Part shown: one piece after another, positions 58,146 to 64,000 of the stretch
How the letters are laid out: each line of letters opens with the position of its first letter
How positions within the stretch are numbered: the stretch's first letter is position 1
NCBI RefSeq assembly: GCF_900116895.1
Contig: NZ_FPCF01000001.1
Coordinates: forward strand, 434,001 to 498,000
Length of the DNA: 64,000 bases
Direction: 5' to 3'
Origin: Pseudidiomarina donghaiensis
GTDB lineage: Bacteria > Pseudomonadota > Gammaproteobacteria > Enterobacterales > Alteromonadaceae
Made by a program: the position numbers and the translations under genes
The notes under the pieces: generated by a model
Told to the model about the DNA's origin: nothing
The model's database searches: none
What the model saw: the letters and a program-made list of their open reading frames with translations, nothing else

Positions 58146-60842
58146 ATGTATACTAATAACAAATTAGCTAAGTCTGTACGCTTAGCGCTAATGTTCGGTG
58201 GAGCTTCACTTGCGTTCACTGGTACTGCAGCAGCGCAAGACCAGTCAGAGGAAGCACAAGCTGAAGAAGCGCAAGAGCGTATTCAGGTAACCGGTTCACG
58301 TATTAAACGTACTGACCTTGAAGGTGCGGTACCTTTGACAGTTATCGACCGTGAAGCTATCGAGCTTTCTGGTGACTTGTCTGTAACTGACGTACTACGT
58401 GGTACTACTTTTAACTCATTCGGTTCATTCCGTCCGCAATCTGGTAGCTCAGCGCAGGGTACTGCGTCTATCGATATGCGTGGTTTGGGTGCTGACCGTA
58501 CGTTGGTACTTGTAGACGGTCGTCGTCTTCCTAAGTCACCTTCTACCGGTTCAACTCAAGATTTGAACACCATTCCAATCGGTGCTGTTGAGCGTATCGA
58601 AATCTTGTCTGACGGTGCATCTGCGGTGTACGGTTCTGACGCGATCGGTGGTGTAATCAACATCGTAACTCGTAAAGACTACAGCGGCGCTGAAATCAGC
58701 GTTGGCGCTGGTCAAGTAAGCTACCCAGAAGAAGGCGGTGACCGTGAGAACGGTACTATCACTTTTGGTGCTGCTGATGCAAACACCTCATTGTTAGGTG
58801 GTGTATCTTGGAACCAACGTGACATCATTTTCTATCGTGATTTCCCATATGCTGGTCAAGGTTCATCAGTATACGGTAACAACTGGACACCTTGGTCAAA
58901 CTACGGCGTGTTCACTGAAATCCCTAACGGCTGTCGTGAGCCAAACTACATTGACACCACTATCGGTGGCCGCGAGCGTTGCCAGTACAACTTTAACGCG
59001 ACTAACGCGAACGAAGCGTCTTCAGCGAACGAGTCTTTGTACTTGAAAGGTGAACACCGCATCAACAACAACTGGAAAGTTTACGCGACTGCAACTATCG
59101 CTAAAACTGAATCTTTCGGTCGTTATGCGCCAGTTCCAGATTGGGCTGAAATCGCTCCAGATAGCTATAACAACCCAACCAACCCAGATGCTTGGTTCTA
59201 TGACACCGTAAACAACCCTAACGCAGTTGCATTCGACCCTGCTAACGGTGGTTCTTTCGGTAATGGTCCTGAGTGGGTTGACTCATATCACCGTTATGCT
59301 TCACTTGGTAACCGTGATGGTTTCGTAAACAACGAAAACACTGACTTGTTGGTTGGTGGTTCAGGCTTCATTGGTGACATCGAGCTTGACTTCGGTTTAC
59401 GTCGTAACCGCAACAAAACTTACGATATCGGTTATAACTACATCGTTCGTTCAACTGCTAACGACTACATCTCAAACTTTAACCCAGGTTACTGTGGCGA
59501 TGGCTCGTTCGACGCTGTGAACTGTCGTTACGGTTATGACATTCAGAACCCAACGAACAACTCAGACGACGTTCTGAATGCAATGAAAGCGACTATTTCG
59601 CGTATCTCTAAGTTTGACCAAGACGAAGCATACTTGAACGCGTCATTCGACGTGGCAGAAACTGACGCTGGTGTTATCCAAGCGTTCGTTGGTGCTGAGT
59701 ACCGTAAAGAAACTTACGTTGACCAATACGACTCATTGTCAGAAGCTGGTCAAATTGGTGGTTCTGCAGGTAACTCTGCGGGCGGCGACCGTACTGTTAA
59801 GTCTGCGTTCTTCGAAGTATTAGTTCCAGTAACTATGGACTTTGAATTGAACTTCGCAGGTCGTTACGACAAATACTCAGACTACGGTAACGATTTCTCG
59901 CCTAAAGTATCTTTCCGTTGGGAACCAACTGACGGCTTAGTATTCCGTGGTTCATACGGTGAAGGTTTCCGTGCTCCGTCACTGGATATCTTGACTGCTA
60001 AGACTTCGTTCTCTGCAGTATCTGTAAACGACGCTGATACTTGTGCGGTATTAGGTTCTTGCCCAGTTCAGGTAGACACTTACATTCAGTCTAACCCGAA
60101 CCTTGAGTCAGAGCAGTCTACTCAGTACGCTTTAGGTGTTGCTTACCAGCCTACTGATTGGTTGAACATGACTGTTGACTACTGGTCAATCGAAATCGAC
60201 AACCGTATTCAGTACTACGGCCCAAGCACTATCTTGGCTCGTGAAGCTGCGCAAGAATTCATTCCAGCTGGTTTGGGTGTAACTCGTAACCCAACTAACA
60301 ACGTGATCACTCGTGTTGACGCAGGTTACGGTAACGAAGGTTACGTAGAAACTGACGGTATCGACTTGAACGCACGTACTAACTTTGACTTCGGTTCAAT
60401 TGGTGCATTGCAAACTAACGTAACTGTAAGTTACACCAACGACTACAGCCTAGACGGCGGCCGTAACTTCATGGGTGACCCAGGCTTGCCTGAGTACCGT
60501 GCAAACATCGAGAACTTGTGGACTGTTTCTGACTTCTCATTTGTTTGGAACATGAACATCATCGGTGACCAAGCACAGTGTGGTATCGGTTATGAAGCAG
60601 TTGGTAACAACTGTGTAACTAACGCTGCAATGGATGAGCGCAACGGTCACTGGGGTACTTATGTAACTCACGATTTCCAAGCTAACTACGCAACTTCTTG
60701 GAACGGTCGCATCACCTTAGGTATGCAGAACGCGTTCGAGAAACTGCCACAGTTAACTCCATACGGCGGTCGTGACTACAACTTCGACTTGTACGATGAC
60801 TACGGTCGTATCACTTACTTCCGTTACACTCAAGTATTCTAA
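58146..60842 (+). CDS. TonB-dependent outer-membrane receptor
   Basis: The 898-residue receptor has a signal peptide (about 1-30, GASLAFTGTAAA). A plug domain follows (about 50-175, GSRIKRTDLEGAVPLTVI, IDMRGLGADRTLVLVDGRRL, GAVERIEILSDGASAVYGSD), then a 22-strand barrel ending with a C-terminal Phe (YFRYTQVF). Related alteromonad proteins import peptides or plant-type glycans; the cargo cannot be stated. Codon use is highly uniform (ggt, gta, act, cgt), as in strongly expressed genes. The start at 58146 is chosen over GTG 58128 because of agggagaag. A terminator follows at 60877. Confidence 0.92.
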   Translation: MYTNNKLAKSVRLALMFGGASLAFTGTAAAQDQSEEAQAEEAQERIQVTGSRIKRTDLEGAVPLTVIDREAIELSGDLSVTDVLRGTTFNSFGSFRPQSGSSAQGTASIDMRGLGADRTLVLVDGRRLPKSPSTGSTQDLNTIPIGAVERIEILSDGASAVYGSDAIGGVINIVTRKDYSGAEISVGAGQVSYPEEGGDRENGTITFGAADANTSLLGGVSWNQRDIIFYRDFPYAGQGSSVYGNNWTPWSNYGVFTEIPNGCREPNYIDTTIGGRERCQYNFNATNANEASSANESLYLKGEHRINNNWKVYATATIAKTESFGRYAPVPDWAEIAPDSYNNPTNPDAWFYDTVNNPNAVAFDPANGGSFGNGPEWVDSYHRYASLGNRDGFVNNENTDLLVGGSGFIGDIELDFGLRRNRNKTYDIGYNYIVRSTANDYISNFNPGYCGDGSFDAVNCRYGYDIQNPTNNSDDVLNAMKATISRISKFDQDEAYLNASFDVAETDAGVIQAFVGAEYRKETYVDQYDSLSEAGQIGGSAGNSAGGDRTVKSAFFEVLVPVTMDFELNFAGRYDKYSDYGNDFSPKVSFRWEPTDGLVFRGSYGEGFRAPSLDILTAKTSFSAVSVNDADTCAVLGSCPVQVDTYIQSNPNLESEQSTQYALGVAYQPTDWLNMTVDYWSIEIDNRIQYYGPSTILAREAAQEFIPAGLGVTRNPTNNVITRVDAGYGNEGYVETDGIDLNARTNFDFGSIGALQTNVTVSYTNDYSLDGGRNFMGDPGLPEYRANIENLWTVSDFSFVWNMNIIGDQAQCGIGYEAVGNNCVTNAAMDERNGHWGTYVTHDFQANYATSWNGRITLGMQNAFEKLPQLTPYGGRDYNFDLYDDYGRITYFRYTQVF

Positions 60843-60876
60843 GAACGCTTGAGTTAGCGATAAGCTAAGTTATTTA

Positions 60877-60907
60877 AAAGCCCGCGGTTCGCCGCGGGCT
60901 TTTTCGT
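60877..60907 (+). terminator. Rho-independent terminator
   Basis: A 9-bp stem agcccgcgg/ccgcgggct with a ttcg loop and flanking A and T runs ends the receptor transcript. Confidence 0.88.
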
Positions 60908-60945
60908 TTGTGATAATCAAAATATGAACTAGTATTCAAAGCAAA

Positions 60946-60969
60946 AAAAGGCTCCACAAGGAGCCTTTT
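60946..60969 (-). terminator. Rho-independent terminator for the minus-strand methyltransferase
   Basis: A 10-bp stem aaaaggctcc/ggagcctttt with an acaa loop is followed on the minus strand by T residues (the aaaaaa run on the plus strand). It lies 32 nt after the methyltransferase stop. Confidence 0.82.
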
Positions 60970-61001
60970 CCAATATCCAATATCGTATTTGCTTTTAACA
61001 G

Positions 61002-61982
61002 TTAACCTTTGGCAACAGTCACAGCCCAACCGAACTTGTCATCGTCAAGCTTGAACTCTTCAGCGCTGAACTTAGCACCGAGCTTCTCAACTTGCTTCTG
61101 TAATGCCGTAATGTCTTTCTTGGCAAAGGCCGCGTTGTTTTGATCAATTAATCGCTGTTTGTGATCGTTTACTGAATGATATTCATAAGCTAACTGTTTA
61201 ACGCAGTCTTCGATGGTATTACCGGCAACGCGCTCTAAAGTGCGGGCAATGCGACGTACAATGTCTGTCACCCAAACTTGTTGTTCTGGTTTGCTGAACT
61301 TTTCTTGCAGTTCACGCATCATCCATTGAATGCTTTGTGCCAGTATTTTTTGATGGCTAAATTCTTGCCAGCCCTTGTCACCTAATTGCGGAATCGCTTG
61401 GCTTGCAAGGTCAATATAAAGGTCGGAAAGTTGGAACAATGGTGAGTCATTTAAAACACTTTCGATAACCTCAATACCAGCCTGCGAGCTTTTAACTAGG
61501 CTGCTAGAACTATTGTGCACAATAAAGTGTGCTTGTCCGTTATCTTTAAGGGTATCGATAATGACTTTGATGGCATCTTTACGATCGGCGTATTCAAAAC
61601 CGAACTGACTAATATAGGCATCAACGGTCGCCGTTTTGAACGGTGCTTTTTCAATTGGGGTTTCGCTGTGAAACTGAATTGTTTTGAGTTTTTTTGCCAG
61701 TGCGGGTGACTGCTTCTGTAAGCTTGCGGCTGGATCAATTTTCGCCGCGTCGATACCGTGAATATTAAAGTCTTTGGTTTCAGTTTTGCTGTAATCGTGA
61801 GCTAACAATGCCAACGCACCGTTACCCGTGCCAATGTCGACAATAGCAGCTTCGGCAGGAAGGGATGTAAAAAATGCATCCCAATGTTGCTTTAGGGCAC
61901 CGGTATAACCGCTGCTAGCTTGGCCTTCAGCGAAGCTGTTGAGAACTCCGCTGTACTGCCAGTATTTACTCCAATGTTCCAT
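61002..61982 (-). CDS. Class I SAM-dependent methyltransferase
   Basis: The 326-residue cytoplasmic protein has the SAM-binding motif I AAIVDIGTGNGALAL (about residues 45-59) and an acidic motif II region (NIHGIDAAK). A motif near residue 115 (VDAYISQFGFEY) is as in ubiquinone-type methyltransferases. The C-terminal half (about 170-326) is helical and probably defines the substrate, which I cannot name. It is downstream of tRNA-Arg on the same strand. The ATG is preceded by a gagg-type site, and a bidirectional-looking terminator follows. Confidence 0.82.
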   Translation of the reverse strand: MEHWSKYWQYSGVLNSFAEGQASSGYTGALKQHWDAFFTSLPAEAAIVDIGTGNGALALLAHDYSKTETKDFNIHGIDAAKIDPAASLQKQSPALAKKLKTIQFHSETPIEKAPFKTATVDAYISQFGFEYADRKDAIKVIIDTLKDNGQAHFIVHNSSSSLVKSSQAGIEVIESVLNDSPLFQLSDLYIDLASQAIPQLGDKGWQEFSHQKILAQSIQWMMRELQEKFSKPEQQVWVTDIVRRIARTLERVAGNTIEDCVKQLAYEYHSVNDHKQRLIDQNNAAFAKKDITALQKQVEKLGAKFSAEEFKLDDDKFGWAVTVAKG

Positions 61983-62013
61983 GTTTACCTCGAATGGTTA
62001 TTGTTCTATTTTT

Positions 62014-62090
62014 TGGCGTCTCCGGCAGGAGTCGAACCTGCGACCTGCCCCTTAGGAGGGGGCTGCTCTATCCAGCTGAGCTACGGAGAC
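62014..62090 (-). tRNA. tRNA-Arg (anticodon CCU)
   Basis: The 77-nt gene on the minus strand has acceptor stem GTCTCCG/CGGAGAC, discriminator G and an encoded CCA. It has D-arm GCTC...GAGC, anticodon arm GCCCC-CTCCTAA-GGGGC with anticodon CCT, and T-arm CAGGTTCGACTCCTG. It decodes the AGG codon. It lies between the S9 peptidase stop and the methyltransferase, perhaps transcribed with one of them. Such genes can serve as integration sites, but no integrase is nearby. Confidence 0.96.
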
Positions 62091-62109
62091 GCGTTAGCAA
62101 GTATGCGCA

Positions 62110-63999
62110 CTACTTTGATAAATGCTCAGCGAAGAACGACTCAAGCTCTTTGTATAGTTCGAGCTTATATTCTTCTTTGTAAAATCCGTGACCGTCTTCA
62201 CGCACGAATACTTTGTAGTCGTCTTTACCGGCACTATCGAGAGCTTTGGTCAAGGCATGCATGTGGTCAATAGGCACTCGCACGTCTCGGCTACCATGCA
62301 CAAGGTACAGCGGCACCTTAATTTTATCAACATTGTAAACGGGAGAATTCGCCTTAAGTACTTCTTCGTCAGTACCGACGTAGCGTTCCCAGACTTTTTT
62401 ACCACGCGAGGTTTCTTGCACATCGCCAACTTCATACATCAGCGGCAATGAATAAACGCCAACATAGCCGACTGAACACTGATACAAGTCTGGCTCGCGG
62501 ATGACGCCCATTAACGCGGCGTAGCCACCATAACTACCGCCGTAAATACAAATACGGTCTTCGTCGGCAATGCCTTGCTTAATGGCCCATAGGGTGCCGT
62601 CAGTTACGTCGTCTTGCATTTCGCGGCCCCATTTTTGGTAGCCAGACTGCTGGAAGTCGTAACCATAGCCGCCAGAGCCGCGGAAATTCACCTGTAATAC
62701 GGCGTAACCACGGTTTGCGAAAAACTGTACTTCTGAGTTGAAACCCCAGGTATCGCGAGGACCATGAGGCCCACCATGAACGTTAACGATCATTGGCAGT
62801 TTGGTTTTTCCGTCCCAGTCACGAGGCGTGGTTAGATACCCGTGAATGGTGATGTCGTCGCGCGTGGTGTAAGAAATTGGCTGCATTGGCGCCATATCTT
62901 CGGCGTACAGGTTCTCTCTTGGCGCAGCGATAAAACTAACCTGCAATGTTTCAGTGTTTAACAGATAGAATTCACCGGCATTGCGGTCTGAACTCACTGA
63001 AATAATCGCCTGCTTTTTATCTTTTGTGGTACTGGTAAAACGAACCCGTTGACCCGGGAAGGCTTGTTCGAGTTGCTTTAGCAATTTTGCCGATTGCGTA
63101 TCATTTTCAAAATAGACGCGTTCAATTTTGCCAGGCATAAACTCAACGCCGAGTAACTCACCGGACATACCGGTTACCGTTGTATAGACATCGACCAGAT
63201 CGTTACCGGCAATTTTCTCAAGGGTAGCAAGCTGGGTATCAAAGCGATAAACCTGTGTTGTCGCGTCCCAGTTGTTGGTAGACAAATACGCGAAGCGGCC
63301 GTCGTCTGAGTAGCCATTAAGTAAAACGGTTGCGCCCTCGCGGAAATTTTCAATTTCGTATTCTACCCAGTTGTCTTTGCCAAAAGGCTTATAGAACAAA
63401 GTGATGTGCGATTTGAATACGTCATCTTCGTCGGGCTCAATGATATAGCCAATACGCAAGTTGCCCTTGTTGTCTGGGCTAACACCATTCGCTTTAGGCG
63501 GTTGATCGGCTTCATAAAAGGTACGCGCATTGTTGACATTAAGCCGATGAACTTTGACTTCACCACCATCACGCCAATGATAACGACCAATAAGTATATG
63601 CTCAGGGTCATCTGGTAATAGGCTTAACAACGAGTAGCCGGCTGTATCCGAAAAGAATAATTGTAAACGATTGCTACCGTCGGCGTTGGCCGCATACAAG
63701 TTGCGTGGGCCACCTTGGTTGTCCCATAAGCCGACGTATTTTTGGCTGGCAAAAATAAACCGCTCATCTGTGACCCAGTGAATATCGCTAAAACGCTGAT
63801 TTTCTGCCAAGTTGAAGCTACTAGCAACCTTACTGGTTTCACGGTTAAAAACGAGAATTTGATCGCGATCGCCAGCGTTTGATTTTATGGCGAAATATTT
63901 ACCCGTTGGGGAAATAACGACGTGCTCATAAGCAGCGTTTTTAAAGAAATACTCAATTGGCAATTTCTCGACCGAATTGTCTTTGTTTGTCGTTTGCGC
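62110..63999 (-). CDS. Prolyl oligopeptidase family (S9) peptidase, 5' end cut by window edge
   Basis: At least 630 residues of a serine peptidase are present. The frame is open to the right edge (residues AQTTNKDNSVEKLPIEYFF precede the first recognised start), so the N-terminal signal region is missing. The TTG at 63963 is probably not the start. A beta-propeller (to about residue 350) is followed by an alpha/beta-hydrolase domain with the nucleophile Ser in YGGSYGGYAAL, Asp in VHGSRDVRVP and His in EDGHGFYKEE. It should cleave short, often proline-containing peptides in the periplasm. The tRNA-Arg gene lies 19 nt after the stop. Confidence 0.9.
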   Translation of the reverse strand, partial: AQTTNKDNSVEKLPIEYFFKNAAYEHVVISPTGKYFAIKSNAGDRDQILVFNRETSKVASSFNLAENQRFSDIHWVTDERFIFASQKYVGLWDNQGGPRNLYAANADGSNRLQLFFSDTAGYSLLSLLPDDPEHILIGRYHWRDGGEVKVHRLNVNNARTFYEADQPPKANGVSPDNKGNLRIGYIIEPDEDDVFKSHITLFYKPFGKDNWVEYEIENFREGATVLLNGYSDDGRFAYLSTNNWDATTQVYRFDTQLATLEKIAGNDLVDVYTTVTGMSGELLGVEFMPGKIERVYFENDTQSAKLLKQLEQAFPGQRVRFTSTTKDKKQAIISVSSDRNAGEFYLLNTETLQVSFIAAPRENLYAEDMAPMQPISYTTRDDITIHGYLTTPRDWDGKTKLPMIVNVHGGPHGPRDTWGFNSEVQFFANRGYAVLQVNFRGSGGYGYDFQQSGYQKWGREMQDDVTDGTLWAIKQGIADEDRICIYGGSYGGYAALMGVIREPDLYQCSVGYVGVYSLPLMYEVGDVQETSRGKKVWERYVGTDEEVLKANSPVYNVDKIKVPLYLVHGSRDVRVPIDHMHALTKALDSAGKDDYKVFVREDGHGFYKEEYKLELYKELESFFAEHLSK

Positions 64000-64000
64000 A

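Noticed and set aside
62014-62090. tRNA-Arg as the attachment site of an integrated element
   Set aside because: No integrase or direct repeat of the tRNA 3' end is seen in the neighbourhood.

Overview
The window is one 64 kb stretch of a gammaproteobacterial chromosome. The mix of genes (TonB-dependent receptor, several large secreted or envelope proteases, Na+-linked acetate uptake, LPP20-type lipoproteins, GlyGly-CTERM-like protein tails) suggests a marine, protein-degrading Alteromonadales-type bacterium, possibly Idiomarinaceae. That assignment is inference, since there is no rRNA gene here to settle it.

Layout. (1) 1-8776: a plus-strand, visibly AT-rich surface-polysaccharide operon with three glycosyltransferases, a hexapeptide acyltransferase, a complete wlbA-wlbB-wlbC-type set for a diacetamido uronic acid, a PIG-L deacetylase followed by an LpxD-like acyltransferase, and a small phosphoglycosyl transferase. 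It is followed by a WbpM/FlaA1-type dehydratase (9050-10948) and a decayed GalE-like fragment. (2) 11.1-19.4 kb: unrelated single genes (membrane ClpP-like protein, MBL/beta-CASP nuclease, GGDEF-EAL protein, small secreted proteins) separated by palindromic repeats. (3) 19.4-30.6 kb: two divergent operons of uncharacterised envelope proteins. The minus-strand one has three genes, including a trypsin-like protease. The plus-strand one has eight tightly coupled genes combining LPP20-, FlgT/LpoB- and MltC-like proteins. This is my best candidate for an undescribed system. (4) 30.9-33.9 kb: pgsB-pgsC-pgsW poly-gamma-glutamate genes, then a convergent DcaP-like porin. (5) 35.7-57.9 kb: an acetate-utilisation locus with acs, a CrbR-like regulator, a CrbS-like symporter-sensor kinase, DUF4212/ActP symporter, a cNMP-CBS-DUF294 protein and a DnaQ-like exonuclease. 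It is interrupted by two tandem paralogous subtilases, a small lipoprotein and a hipA-hipB pair. (6) 58.1-64 kb: a large TonB-dependent receptor, a methyltransferase, tRNA-Arg(CCU) and a prolyl-oligopeptidase-type S9 peptidase cut by the right edge.

Three families of short palindromic repeats run through the window. Family 1 is REP-like (core gtagcccggcg...cgccgggctac). Family 2 has the core ggtccggacc and ends related to ggggtgcagac. Family 3 is MITE-like, with ends cgttattcgttattcg. Five genes take their TAG stop from the first bases of a family 1 element, and two others end in -TNN-Glu-stop supplied by family 3. Families 1 and 2 have also entered coding regions in frame: a composite family 1 block and a family 2 copy in the CBS-DUF294 protein, and a family 2 copy in the MBL nuclease. 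The two family 2 copies are read in the same frame and give nearly the same peptide. Elements therefore act either as gene ends or as added protein segments, depending on phase.
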